Source: Danxiaibacter sp048498555
GTDB taxonomy: Bacteria > Bacteroidota > Bacteroidia > Chitinophagales > Chitinophagaceae
DNA length: 64,000 bases
Assembly: GCA_048498555.1 (NCBI GenBank)
Contig: JBEHXT010000005.1
Span: 331,557 to 395,556, forward strand
Direction: 5' to 3'
In this document: one piece after another, positions 34,038-43,343 of the stretch
Numbering within the stretch: position 1 is the stretch's first letter
Layout: each line of letters begins with the position of its first letter
Program-made: the position numbers and the translations under genes
Notes under the pieces: generated by a model
Databases searched by the model: none
What the model saw: the letters and a program-made list of their open reading frames with translations, nothing else
What the model was told of the DNA's origin: nothing

Positions 34038-34455
34038 CAATGTACGGTGTGCGATGTACGATTTTAGATGTAAGAAGATGGCTGATGTCGGATTTTTTGA
34101 TGTCTGATGTTTGAAGCAGCAACGTCTTCAATTTTTGAATTTTGACTTTTGAATTTTGGCCCTAACCTGAAACCTGGAACCTGAAACCTGACACCCTGTA
34201 GCTGACTGCTGAAAGCTAATAGCTCAAAGCTTCCCTCACGAATATATCTTTTATTGCAAAAAATCCGGGAAGAATCAAGATATAACAATGTACGGTGTGC
34301 GATGTACGATTTTAGATGTAAGAAGATGGCTGATGTCGGATTTTTTGATGTCTGATGTTTAAAGCGGTAACTACTTCTCTTCTATTTTTGACTTTTGAAT
34401 TTTGGCTTTAACCTGAAACCTTTAACCTGATACCTCTCCCCTCACGAATGTATCT
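34001..34455. repeat. Tandem duplication of the ruvC/LysE junction
   Basis: Two units of about 246 and 205 bases lie head to tail. Unit 1 starts at about 34001 inside ruvC and unit 2 at about 34248. The first about 112 bases are nearly identical, including the ruvC end codons and GATGTCTGATG words. Later parts share ACCTGAAACCTGG-type and GAATTTTGACTTTTGAATT words but are diverged or shortened. Unit 1 ends with CCTCACGAATATATCT, a near copy of the 3' end of the LysE gene at about 34438-34455. The unit therefore ran from one gene end to the other. Confidence 0.85.
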
Positions 34456-35101
34456 TATCTCCATAGAACAAAATACCTACAATCAGTGCAATGCCAAAGC
34501 CCATGAATATAAGGCCGGAAAGCCTGTTGATGATGTGAATGTTTTTGGAATTAAGCCTTGGGCGAATTTTATTGGCGAGGAGAACTTTAAGAATATCGGC
34601 GCCGAGATTAAACATTAAGCAGGTAAGAAAAACAGTCATGCGGTATTCTGTGGGATGAAGCGTGGTTTTTGAGTCCGCCATAATGGTGCCTGATACGATG
34701 AACCAAAAAAGAAAAACGCTCGGATTAAGCATGTTCATCAGGAATCCCGACGAAAAAATAGCCAGGTAATCACGCTTGCGAAAAGTTCTTATTACAGCTT
34801 TTCCTTCCTGGTCCATGTGTACTTTTTTAAAGAAGAAAAAGTAAATGCCCATGCCTACCAGGAATAAACTTCCCACAACACCTATCAGCTTTTCGCTGTT
34901 CATTACTGATTGAAAAAAAGTTGTAAAGAAGTTGCAGACCAACACCAACGCAACATCACTGGCGGAAACACCTGCTATAAAAGCATAGCCGCCTTTGTGG
35001 CCATTATTGATACTTTGCTTGATGATAGAAAATATAACCGGGCCCACTGATATACTCAGCAGCACACCCAACGTTAATCCTTTTATTATAGCAGAAATCA
35101 T
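34442..35101 (-). CDS. LysE family exporter
   Basis: A 219-residue inner-membrane protein with about six hydrophobic helices, of the LysE/RhtB family that exports amino acids and related metabolites. The N-terminal MISAIIKGLTLGVLLSISVGPVIFSIIKQSI with conserved GPV, and the AFIAGVSASDVALV segment, are typical. Substrate unknown. The start ATG at 35101 gives the normal family length. It is convergent with ruvC, and its 3' end is part of the tandem duplication described above. Confidence 0.92.
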   Translation of the reverse strand: MISAIIKGLTLGVLLSISVGPVIFSIIKQSINNGHKGGYAFIAGVSASDVALVLVCNFFTTFFQSVMNSEKLIGVVGSLFLVGMGIYFFFFKKVHMDQEGKAVIRTFRKRDYLAIFSSGFLMNMLNPSVFLFWFIVSGTIMADSKTTLHPTEYRMTVFLTCLMFNLGADILKVLLANKIRPRLNSKNIHIINRLSGLIFMGFGIALIVGILFYGDKIHS

Positions 35102-35317
35102 TAGTCTTCAAACATTTTTCAAGAATCAGAAAGATAAACGAAATTAAGTGGTTTAGTGCAGCTTCAGGCTGACAGAAATTACCAATTCTCAAATGATGAA
35201 CGCATATCCTGATAAAAATCTTGCTTTCAGACTTAATTAAAACCAATGCATATAGCCATCATCATTGACTTTCTAACTATTACCGACATTATAAATGTTG
35301 AGGCGCTTCTATAAATT

Positions 35318-35352
35318 AAAAACGCAAAAAGTAGCTAATTTTTTGCGTTTTT
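35318..35352. terminator. Bidirectional hairpin terminator
   Basis: 12-bp stem AAAAACGCAAAA / TTTTGCGTTTTT (35318-35329 and 35341-35352). On the minus strand it follows the GH3 promoter side and precedes the LysE gene, so it probably ends GH3-strand transcripts. Confidence 0.7.
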
Positions 35353-35393
35353 ATATCAGATAATGGTTGCCGTTTTATGTCAGCAACTCAAAT

Positions 35394-36929
35394 TTAATTT
35401 TGCACCTTCAATTCCCCCTTCAAAAACTTTTGCCAATCTTCAAGCATCTTTCCTTTAAGCACGCGAGGGAATTTATGTTGCCCGCCCACTTTTCCTTTCG
35501 CGGTCATAAAGTCCATGAATGTCTCTTCGCTCAGCACATCAAGAAATACTTCTTTTAATGCACTGCCACGTTCAACCGCATAATCATCATTCAATTCTTT
35601 AAGCTTCTCATCAATCTTCAACCTTAGCTGTTCTGCATTCACGCGATCATTGCAGGCAACATACCAATGGTGCGCGAAAAAGTTACCGTAAGGTATACCT
35701 GCAACGGTAAATTCAGGAATGCATACATTCAGTTCCTCGCCCGCAAGCTTCACTGCCTTATTCATATTTTCAACACTTAGGTGTTCACCAACAAGGCTCA
35801 AGAAATGTTTGGTCCTGCCCGTAATTACAATCTCGCATCTTTCCTTATCTACAAAACGAACCGTATCACCAATAAGGTAACGCCATGTTCCGGCACTTGT
35901 GCTTATCAGCAACGCATAATCTTTTCCTTCCTCCGCTTCATGAATCATTAGCGCTTCGGGATTAGCCACAAGGTCTCCGTTCGCATCAAAATTCTTGTCA
36001 TTAAACGGAACAAACTCAAAAAAGATATGTTCATTGGTAACCAGGTGCATCCCTTTTCCATGTTGCCTGTCCTGGTAAGCAAGAAACCCTTCGCTGGAAA
36101 GATAAGTCTCGATATAAGAAATTGGTTTACCTAATAATTTTTCAAACCCTTTTTTATACGGTTCAAAACTTACACCCCCGTGCACAAAAAATGCAAGGTT
36201 GGGCCACATATCGTGTATGCTATCCAACTTGTATTTTTCAATAATCATCTCCATGCACATCTGTATCCATGCGGGAACGCCAACAATAAATCCGATATCC
36301 CATTCCGGTGCTTTTTCTACAATCTCATTAAGCTTTTTATTCCAGTCTTTTTCTTTTGCTATTTTTTTACCTGGTTTATAAAAAGGCTGAAACCAGAATG
36401 GTTGTTTTTTTGCTGTTATACCACTTAAATCACCGGCATAGTAGCCTGTACCTTTTTGTAACTCAGTACTGCCACCCAACATTAGCCAGCTTTTGCCGAT
36501 AGATTTTACAGGTATATCTGTATAAGTACGGAGGCTCAAAAGCTGTTTGATCATTACAACCTTGTTGCCTTTCAGCAGGTCATTTGTGATGGGGATATAT
36601 TTACTGGCCGCTTCGCTGGTTCCGCTACTTAGCGCATAAAATTTTACTTTACCGGGCCAGCACACATCAGGCGTGCCTTCAAGTGTTTTATTCCACCACT
36701 CGTTATATATTTTATTATAATTGAATACGGGAACAAGCTCCTGGTATTTTTTGCCAACGTGCTTACTCATCAGTATATCATCAAAACCGTACTTCTGTCC
36801 AAATTCAGTAAATCTCGCCTTACGAATTAGTTTTTTCAGCACTTTCAATTGCTGGCGGCGCGGATTGTTTTGAGGCAACCGCAAAGTCTTCAGTATGGAA
36901 TTGGGTAGTTTTATATCGAATATTGCCAT
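35394..36929 (-). CDS. GH3 auxin-responsive promoter family protein (adenylating enzyme)
   Basis: A 511-residue member of the GH3 fold within the acyl-adenylate-forming superfamily. Plant GH3 enzymes join amino acids to hormones through an acyl-adenylate. Bacterial members, common in this phylum, have unknown acyl substrates. ATP-binding motif 1 is seen as YALSSGTSEAASKYIP, followed by YIETYLSSEGFLAYQ and the C-terminal part LVGEHLSVENMNKAV. Full length; cytoplasmic. The nearest genes give no metabolic hint. Confidence 0.88.
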   Translation of the reverse strand: MAIFDIKLPNSILKTLRLPQNNPRRQQLKVLKKLIRKARFTEFGQKYGFDDILMSKHVGKKYQELVPVFNYNKIYNEWWNKTLEGTPDVCWPGKVKFYALSSGTSEAASKYIPITNDLLKGNKVVMIKQLLSLRTYTDIPVKSIGKSWLMLGGSTELQKGTGYYAGDLSGITAKKQPFWFQPFYKPGKKIAKEKDWNKKLNEIVEKAPEWDIGFIVGVPAWIQMCMEMIIEKYKLDSIHDMWPNLAFFVHGGVSFEPYKKGFEKLLGKPISYIETYLSSEGFLAYQDRQHGKGMHLVTNEHIFFEFVPFNDKNFDANGDLVANPEALMIHEAEEGKDYALLISTSAGTWRYLIGDTVRFVDKERCEIVITGRTKHFLSLVGEHLSVENMNKAVKLAGEELNVCIPEFTVAGIPYGNFFAHHWYVACNDRVNAEQLRLKIDEKLKELNDDYAVERGSALKEVFLDVLSEETFMDFMTAKGKVGGQHKFPRVLKGKMLEDWQKFLKGELKVQN

Positions 36930-37342
36930 AAAGCAGCAATGTTATTTAATACTTATCAGATTAAAGACGAAACTAAGGGAAATTAAGCCAAAACTAATCA
37001 CTGTTTGTGAAATATCGGGGACTTCATCATTCATACGCACAAATCTGAAATGTTGTTTATAAAAGGTATTTTAAAGAAATCATTGCAAAAATACTTAATA
37101 ACTTCCATACAAAAGTCACAATGCACTGTTAGTGATCCCGTATAGCCCTCCGGCTCATTCAAACTAAGCATTTTTTAAACGATTTCAAACTGCTTTATAA
37201 CCAAAATAAGTTTGAGCTTTACATTGATATCCAAGATAATCTGGCAAAACAAGCTTAAATTCAATATAAATAACCCGGATTTGCCAGCGCACGAAACACA
37301 CACCTGGCACGATAAGCTAACGCTAACTAAAAAACACGCATC
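36930..37342. other. Spacer between divergent GH3 and aldo/keto reductase genes
   Basis: AT-rich, 413 bases, no coding frame, and no word-repeat arms. It must hold both promoters, but I see no clear TAnnTTTG box, hairpin or RNA gene. Confidence 0.4.
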
Positions 37343-38332
37343 ATGAAAATTAAACCGCTGGGATCACAGGGTATTACCGCTTCGCAACTAGGGCTTGGTT
37401 GCATGGGCATGAGCGAGTTTTATGGCAGCCAGAATGATGATGAGTCCATAAAAACCATTCACCGCGCGCTTGAATTAGGAGTTAATTTTTTGGATACTGC
37501 TGATATGTATGGCCCATTTACCAACGAGATCTTGGTTGGTAAAGCTATAGCAAACAAACGCGACACAGTAACGCTGGCAACAAAATTTGGTATAGTGCGC
37601 GATCCCAACAACCCGATGATCAGAGGCGTTAATGGCAGCCCGGCCTATGTTAAACAGGCCTGTGAAGCGAGCCTTCAAAGACTGAATACTGATTATATAG
37701 ACATATATTATCTCCACAGAAAAGACCCGGATACGCCAATTGAAGAAACAGTTCAGGCAATGGCAGATTTGGTTAAGGAAGGAAAAATAAGAGGCATTGG
37801 CCTGTCTGAAGTATCACCGGAAACTTTAAAAAAAGCGCATGCGGTGCATCCGTTGAGCGCACTACAAACCGAATATTCGTTGTGGAGCAGGGATCCGGAA
37901 GATGGATTATTGCAGGCATGTGCTGAACTAGGTATTGCATTTGTAGCTTACAGTCCGCTTGGCAGAGGCTTTCTCACCGGGCAGATAAAGAAATTTGAAG
38001 ATCTTTCAGAAGATGACTACAGGCGCCATTCACCAAGGTTCCAGGGAGAAAATTTTGACAGGAACATTCAACTGGTAACCAGGTTGGAAAGCCTTGCGCA
38101 GAAAAAAGGTTGCACCGCATCGCAACTTGCGCTGGCATGGGTAATGGCACAAGGCGATTATATTTTTCCTATTCCAGGTACCAAACGCATTAAGTACCTG
38201 GAAGAAAATGCTGGCGCGCTTAATATTACCTTCAGCCAGGAGGAAATGGATGAAATTAACCAGATTGCCCCCAGGGGAGTGGCAGCAGGAGAACGCTACC
38301 CGGTAAATGCAATGAGCAGCCTTAATAAATGA
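37343..38332 (+). CDS. Aldo/keto reductase
   Basis: A 329-residue NADPH-dependent aldo/keto reductase (TIM barrel). The catalytic tetrad is visible: Asp and Tyr in FLDTADMYGP, Lys in LATKFGIV and His in YYLHRKDPDTP. The C-terminal cofactor part IPIPGTKRIKYLEENAGAL fits the AKR13/YghZ-like group acting on aldehydes such as methylglyoxal. A single gene with its own promoter region; no neighbour indicates the substrate. Confidence 0.95.
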   Translation: MKIKPLGSQGITASQLGLGCMGMSEFYGSQNDDESIKTIHRALELGVNFLDTADMYGPFTNEILVGKAIANKRDTVTLATKFGIVRDPNNPMIRGVNGSPAYVKQACEASLQRLNTDYIDIYYLHRKDPDTPIEETVQAMADLVKEGKIRGIGLSEVSPETLKKAHAVHPLSALQTEYSLWSRDPEDGLLQACAELGIAFVAYSPLGRGFLTGQIKKFEDLSEDDYRRHSPRFQGENFDRNIQLVTRLESLAQKKGCTASQLALAWVMAQGDYIFPIPGTKRIKYLEENAGALNITFSQEEMDEINQIAPRGVAAGERYPVNAMSSLNK

Positions 38333-38464
38333 AAAAAAGATCACTGATCAATTCAGTTATAACGAGTTAATACATGGGTTCTTATTAAAATAATTTCAGT
38401 TTAGAGGCAACCTTGCAAAATTGGTTTACGTATTACTACAACAAAAACATCACATTATATAGTT

Positions 38465-39052
38465 TTGGAAGACCTGGTACATATAGTTAACGGTTGCATT
38501 AATAATGAGCACAGATATCAAAAATTGCTTTATGAGCGATTTTATGGCTATGCGCTAAAAACTGTGTTCCGTTATATTTACAGGTACGAAAAAGCTGTAG
38601 ACACGGTAAATGATGGCTTTGTAAAAATATTCAGAAACTTCAACCATTTTGAATACTCAAACAACGGTGACCTGGACAGGATGCTGATGGGATGGATGAA
38701 AAAGATAATGATAAATACCGCCATTGATGAGTTGCGTAAAACAAACCTTGTACCTGAAATAAGGGGACTGGAAGACCATGCCTGGGATGTTCAGGATAGC
38801 ACACCTTCAGCAGAACAACAATTACTATATAAAGAGCTTATAAGCCAGTTGAGAAATCTTTCACCTGCATATAGAGTCGTATTCAATATGGCGGTGATTG
38901 ATGGTTATTCTCACCAGGAGATAGCGGATGCACTGGGTATATCGGCCGGCACATCCAAGAGCAACCTGTTTAAAGCTAAAGCTCAATTACAAAAAATTTT
39001 AAATAAACAAAACACTGATATGAAAGGATTGATTTATGCAATCTCTAAATGA
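38465..39052 (+). CDS. RNA polymerase ECF sigma factor
   Basis: A 195-residue group 4 sigma factor. Region 2 spans about 20-95 (ALKTVFRYIYRYEKAVDTVNDGFVKIFRNF) and region 4 about 125-180 (YRVVFNMAVIDGYSHQEIADALGISAGTSKSNLFKAKAQL). The start is TTG at 38465; no ATG or GTG lies in frame upstream before the homologous part. The 3' end overlaps the next gene by 17 bases, so sigma and its predicted anti-sigma factor are translationally coupled. Confidence 0.92.
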   Translation: MEDLVHIVNGCINNEHRYQKLLYERFYGYALKTVFRYIYRYEKAVDTVNDGFVKIFRNFNHFEYSNNGDLDRMLMGWMKKIMINTAIDELRKTNLVPEIRGLEDHAWDVQDSTPSAEQQLLYKELISQLRNLSPAYRVVFNMAVIDGYSHQEIADALGISAGTSKSNLFKAKAQLQKILNKQNTDMKGLIYAISK

Positions 39053-40442
39053 CGATATGGACGACCTGTTCCGCAAGGCTGCAGAAAATTACCCATTGAA
39101 AACAAACAATGCAGACTGGGACAAGGTATTAGGGCGCCTGAACGCTCCTGATGCCCCATTGCCGGAACCTGTAGCAAAAAAGAATGATGGTTATAAAAAG
39201 CTGTTGTGGCTGTTGTTACTTATTCCATTGGCTTTGGGTGTTAAACTGGTTACAGATAGCTCATCAAAACATGCAACGCAACAACTTAACCAGTCGGCCA
39301 ATAAAACAAGCACAGAGAAAAACAACAGCAGTGCAGGAAGCGACAACAAAATTAAAGCTGGGGATAAAGGCAATGCAAACAATACGGCTACAACAAGTCT
39401 TAATGAAAAGGATGCGCTCGCAAAACAACCTGGCCAACAAACTACCGCAAGCGCAGGTGGCAACGAAAATAATAAAGACAACAAAGAATACACTTTGCAA
39501 AGATTGCCGGTAATAAAACAATCTTTAGCAAGCAACAATACAAGTGGAAATAGCGCCAGCGAAACACAACAGCCGAATGCAGCTAACGCAAACGATAAGA
39601 ATAAGCAGCAGGAAGCGAACAATAGCACGAACGTAACAAACGAATCAGGCGTTACACCCGGAGCAAACAATTTGCCCGGCGCAATAAGTACTGTCCCTGC
39701 GGCAGCAAATGCTAACAACAGCACAGCTCAACCATCCACTGAAACGGTGAATGCAGCAAGTAGCAAAGATACGGCGGGCAAAGTAGCTTCAGATGAACAG
39801 CAAAAACAAGCCACTTCTGTAAAAAATGAAAAAAAGAAAGAAACATATTCCTTGCAAAAGGGCCTTTACCTGAATATTATCGGAGGGCCAGATTTCAGTA
39901 CAATCAAAGGCCAGAATGTTGATATGGGTTATAGCATAGGCTTATTGGTGGGCTACAGGTTTGCAAAGAAATTCAGCGCAGAAGCCGGAGTGTTATGGGA
40001 TAAGAAAAGTTATTATTCTGACGGAAAATATTTTAAAACAAACAAAATCAATCTTCCTAATTATGTAACCATTCAAAACATTGACGGCAATTGTAAAATG
40101 ATAGAAATACCTGTTAACGTCCGTTATGATTTTGCAACCCGGAAAAAAGGCAGCTGGTTTGTTACGGCGGGCTCATCAACCTACCTGATGAAGAAAGAAG
40201 ATTATAACTATGATTATACGCGGTATAATACACCGTATACGGGTTATAAGGAATATTCAAACTCAACGAACAATTGGTTTTCTATCATCAATATAAGTGC
40301 CGGCTACGAAAAGAAGATTGGTAAAACCAGCGCTTTAAGACTTGAACCTTATATCAAAATTCCGGCAACCGGTGTTGGCATTGGCAGTATGCCGATTACA
40401 AGCTTTGGTATATACGCAGGTTTTACAAAGCATTTCAAATAA
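39036..40442 (+). CDS. Dual-membrane-spanning anti-sigma factor with outer-membrane barrel
   Basis: A 468-residue protein with three parts. A short cytoplasmic segment (1-50, DDLFRKAAENYPLKTNNADWDKV) probably binds the sigma factor. One inner-membrane helix follows (about 54-72). A long linker rich in Asn, Thr, Ala, Gln and Lys (about 75-268) could cross the periplasm. The C-terminal domain (about 270-468, KGLYLNIIGGPDF to GIYAGFTKHFK) has the alternating pattern of a PorT-type outer-membrane beta barrel. This matches the dual membrane-spanning anti-sigma factors described in Bacteroides. It overlaps the sigma gene by 17 bases. Confidence 0.85.
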   Translation: MQSLNDDMDDLFRKAAENYPLKTNNADWDKVLGRLNAPDAPLPEPVAKKNDGYKKLLWLLLLIPLALGVKLVTDSSSKHATQQLNQSANKTSTEKNNSSAGSDNKIKAGDKGNANNTATTSLNEKDALAKQPGQQTTASAGGNENNKDNKEYTLQRLPVIKQSLASNNTSGNSASETQQPNAANANDKNKQQEANNSTNVTNESGVTPGANNLPGAISTVPAAANANNSTAQPSTETVNAASSKDTAGKVASDEQQKQATSVKNEKKKETYSLQKGLYLNIIGGPDFSTIKGQNVDMGYSIGLLVGYRFAKKFSAEAGVLWDKKSYYSDGKYFKTNKINLPNYVTIQNIDGNCKMIEIPVNVRYDFATRKKGSWFVTAGSSTYLMKKEDYNYDYTRYNTPYTGYKEYSNSTNNWFSIINISAGYEKKIGKTSALRLEPYIKIPATGVGIGSMPITSFGIYAGFTKHFK

Positions 40443-40468
40443 CACAGTACATTATTAATTAAACTAGT

Positions 40469-40882
40469 ATGCGAAAAAGAAACATATTTTTCGTAGGTAT
40501 AATCCTTTGCCTGTTGGCTGCTGGTGTGGCATACTATCTATATCAGAAGCCAAGAACCAGCCTTGCAGATGTTTCGGCTGATTATGCTATTCAGGCACCT
40601 GAACTGTTTAACAAATTCCAGCAAAACGAACTAGAAGCAAACAAACAGTTTTTAAACAAAATAATTAGTGTGAAAGGTGCGGTGCAAAGCATTCAGAAGT
40701 CTGGCGGCAACACGGTAATCGTACTTGACGCTGGCCCCACAACCGGCGGTATCAATTGCAGCATGGCAGCTGCTCCTTCGGACGTAAGTGCGCTAAAAGA
40801 AGGAGACTCTGTACAATTAAAAGGCAGATGCACAGGTTTTTTGATGGACGTGAATATTACCGACGCCGTAATAGAAAAATAA
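40469..40882 (+). CDS. Membrane-anchored OB-fold (tRNA_anti-like) protein
   Basis: A 137-residue protein with an N-terminal membrane anchor (about 5-24, NIFFVGIILCLLAAGVAYYL) and a periplasmic OB-fold domain of the tRNA_anti-like type (about 50-137: KIISVKGAVQSIQKSGGNTVIVLDAG, then LKEGDSVQLKGRCTGFL). The cellular role of such proteins is unknown. It is the third gene of the ECF sigma cluster (26-base gap) and stands before the haem protein gene, so it may help with envelope electron transfer or assembly. Confidence 0.8.
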   Translation: MRKRNIFFVGIILCLLAAGVAYYLYQKPRTSLADVSADYAIQAPELFNKFQQNELEANKQFLNKIISVKGAVQSIQKSGGNTVIVLDAGPTTGGINCSMAAAPSDVSALKEGDSVQLKGRCTGFLMDVNITDAVIEK

Positions 40883-41026
40883 ACCGGCTAATAACATTCT
40901 AACGATCCGGTGAACACCGGCAATAATCTTGAAAAATGACTTTGGAAAAAAACAGCGCTGGGCGCTGAAGGGGAACTTTTGCGTCTACTCAAAAAATAGA
41001 ACCATCATACATTAAAACCATACACC

Positions 41027-41401
41027 ATGCGAATGAATTATGCAGGAGCAGCCCTTGCGATAGTAGCTGCAACATTTTGGCTATCGTGCTCCAAATCTAA
41101 TGAAGCTGAACTCACCGATAACAGCAACCAGTGCGATACGGTAAACATGAAATATTCCGTAAATGTGCAGCCTATCCTGCAAAGCAATTGCTATAGCTGC
41201 CATGCTACCGGGATTGCAACGCATGGTGTGATACTAGACACATATAATGGAGTTAAACAACAGGTAGATAACGAAAATTTGCTGAACGTTATTAATCACT
41301 CGCCAGGCTACCCTGCCATGCCCTATGGATTGCCCAAACTTTCTCAGTGTAACATTAACATTATTACAGACTGGGTTAAAAGAGGCGCGCCTAATAACTA
41401 A
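41027..41401 (+). CDS. Lipoprotein c-type cytochrome-like protein
   Basis: A 124-residue lipoprotein (signal ending FWLSC, Cys about 21). A haem-attachment motif CYSCH lies in VQPILQSNCYSCHATG, and a distal Met ligand is possible in YPAMPYG. The PQPILQ..C..CH context and the C-terminal ITDWVKRGAPNN are typical of single-haem domains found near YceI proteins in this phylum. It is exported, so it would be matured by the periplasmic c-type cytochrome machinery. The cluster order cytochrome, YceI, DUF5777 supports a joint function. Confidence 0.88.
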   Translation: MRMNYAGAALAIVAATFWLSCSKSNEAELTDNSNQCDTVNMKYSVNVQPILQSNCYSCHATGIATHGVILDTYNGVKQQVDNENLLNVINHSPGYPAMPYGLPKLSQCNINIITDWVKRGAPNN

Positions 41402-41457
41402 AAGATGAAGGCACAGGAACATGTGTAACCTATTACTCAAACGAAAATTTAAAAAGC

Positions 41458-42003
41458 ATGAAAAAAATATTATTTGTACTGCTGGCAGCAATCGGATTCA
41501 GCCAGCTTGCACATGCCCAGGTATATATGACCAGAACAGGCTACATAGGCTTTTTCTCTAAAACACCGATGGAAGACATTAAAGCAGAGAATAGCCAGGT
41601 GTATGCTGTAATTGATGTAGCTAAAAAGAACATTGCATTCGCAGCGTTAATGAAGGGATTTCTTTTTAGAAAACAACTAATGCAGGAGCATTTCAATGAG
41701 AATTATATTGAAAGCGATAAATATCCCAAAGCAACATTCACAGGAACTTTTACCAGTAAGGATGATGTTACACAACCTGGTGTACATAACGTTGATGTTT
41801 CAGGCAAGATCTCATTACATGGCGTGGAAAAACCAGTAACAACAACGGCAACGCTCGAAATGAAAGACGGCAAACTCACCGGCAAAACGCATATGCTAAT
41901 GGTTCCTGGCGACTATAACATTCAAATCCCATCATTAGTGCGTGAAAAAATTGAAAAAGAAATTAAAGTGGATATTCTTATTGAGTGCTCGCCAAATAAA
42001 TAA
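41458..42003 (+). CDS. YceI family protein, exported
   Basis: A 181-residue YceI lipocalin-like protein with signal peptide (1-20, ending AHAQ). The family binds polyisoprenoid-type lipids in a beta barrel. Landmarks are YMTRTGYIGFFSKTP, HFNENYIESDKYPKATFTGTF and VSGKISLHGVEKPV. It sits 56 bases after the haem-protein gene and 53 before the DUF5777 gene, in the same orientation. A role in quinone or lipid handling is inference from the fold and the neighbours. Confidence 0.92.
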   Translation: MKKILFVLLAAIGFSQLAHAQVYMTRTGYIGFFSKTPMEDIKAENSQVYAVIDVAKKNIAFAALMKGFLFRKQLMQEHFNENYIESDKYPKATFTGTFTSKDDVTQPGVHNVDVSGKISLHGVEKPVTTTATLEMKDGKLTGKTHMLMVPGDYNIQIPSLVREKIEKEIKVDILIECSPNK

Positions 42004-42056
42004 GCAACAACATTCACGGTAAGTTTCAACCGGAACAATTATAAACACAAATAACC

Positions 42057-42956
42057 ATGCGCAAGAAAATATATTATATCCTTCTGTCGGTGTTTTTCTC
42101 ACAGCAGGCATTTTCGCAGGATTCAAGCCTACTGAATATGCTTAATGATTCCATGGCAACACAGGGCGACAAAGGCACCGTTACTCAAACATTCAAAGCA
42201 ACACAGATTATTAACCTGCCAACCGTTGAGGCGCCAAAACGAAACAGCATGCAGTTCCTCATTATGCACCGTTTTGGAAAAATAAATGACGGCGCGTATG
42301 AGTTTTTTGGACTGGACAATGCCGACATCCGGCTGGCGCTCGACTATGGAATAACAGACAGGTTTTCCATCGGCGTAGGAAGAAGCTCTCTTGATAAAAC
42401 TTTTGACGGATCGTTTAAATGGAAAATCCTTCAGCAGAGTAAACGAATGCCGGTAACTGTTAGCCTGTATGAACTAATAACCAATACAACATTAAAGTAT
42501 GAGGACAAACCATATCTGGATGCAAAACTGCGAACGGCTTATACTTCGCAACTGCTGATAGCAAGAAAATTCTCGCGTAACCTTTCGCTGGAGTTTGCAC
42601 CCGCATGGACACACTATAACCTTGTACCAACACCAGAAGACAAGAATGATATAGTTACGTTAAGCCTTGGCGGACGAATGAAAATTACCAAACGCATGAG
42701 CATTAACGCAGAATACAACTATCTCTTGCCCAACCAGATAGTAAGTACTACTGCATACAATTCGCTTTCGCTGGGACTTGATATTGAAACAGGCGGCCAC
42801 GTTTTTCAACTGGTGTTTAGCAACACGCAAGGCATGATTGGTCCGTGGTACCTCACAAAGACCAGCGGCACATGGGGCAATGGCGATATTTATTTTGGTT
42901 TCAACATATCAAGGTCTTTCAATTTTAATAAGGATAAGGAAGTGAAGAAACTATGA
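42057..42956 (+). CDS. DUF5777 family outer-membrane beta-barrel protein
   Basis: A 299-residue protein with signal peptide (1-21, ending AFSQ) and amphipathic strands expected of an outer-membrane barrel (MQFLIMHRFGKINDGAYEFFGLDNADIRLALDYG, FSIGVGRSS). It ends in an aromatic strand (GDIYFGFNISRSFNF). This pattern and its place after cytochrome and YceI genes match the DUF5777 family. Function unknown. It closes the ECF-sigma-led gene group that begins at 38465. Confidence 0.85.
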   Translation: MRKKIYYILLSVFFSQQAFSQDSSLLNMLNDSMATQGDKGTVTQTFKATQIINLPTVEAPKRNSMQFLIMHRFGKINDGAYEFFGLDNADIRLALDYGITDRFSIGVGRSSLDKTFDGSFKWKILQQSKRMPVTVSLYELITNTTLKYEDKPYLDAKLRTAYTSQLLIARKFSRNLSLEFAPAWTHYNLVPTPEDKNDIVTLSLGGRMKITKRMSINAEYNYLLPNQIVSTTAYNSLSLGLDIETGGHVFQLVFSNTQGMIGPWYLTKTSGTWGNGDIYFGFNISRSFNFNKDKEVKKL

Positions 42957-43343
42957 GAAATATAGTGAATGGTCAATAGTGAAAGGTGAATCCTGTCAAT
43001 TAATTAACAACAGAAAATGGAGGGGCAACTTTTCCTAAAATAGAGTTACACAACGGACTGCGTGAGAAGACACAAAATACGGCACCGCCTGATATAAGCT
43101 CAGTGCAACCTCTGTGAAAAAAAACGTGCCCTCCGTGGTTAAATTTAGCAGCAGTAGCAGCATTTCAATAATCATTTACAAAGCGAACTGCCATTGGAAA
43201 ATGTGTAGCAGAGTAATTGTTAAAGGCAGTTCGTTTTTTTACATCACCAACATCTCTTCGTTCCAGCGTTTGCACATTTGCATACGCACATTCACTCATT
43301 CGCATATCCGCACATTCGCACATTTGCATATTCCCACATTCCC
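42957..43343. repeat. Spacer between DUF5777 and gntK with different word families at its ends
   Basis: Convergent 3' ends. The left end carries GTGAATGGTCAATAGTGAAAGG words (42963-42993). The right end carries ATTCGCACATTC words (about 43265-43343) reaching the gntK stop codon. A solitary CCTCCGTGGTT word lies at about 43130-43140. The two arms belong to different families and cannot pair with each other. Open frames inside look spurious. Confidence 0.65.

Noticed and set aside
34001..34455. A transposable element at the ruvC/LysE junction
   Set aside because: No terminal inverted repeats, target-site duplication or transposase; the pattern is a simple tandem duplication of the spacer and both gene ends.
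39191..39724. 177-codon frame opposite the anti-sigma linker
   Set aside because: A shadow of the low-complexity Asn/Thr/Ala linker; composition is Leu/Ala/Ser-rich as expected for an antisense reading.
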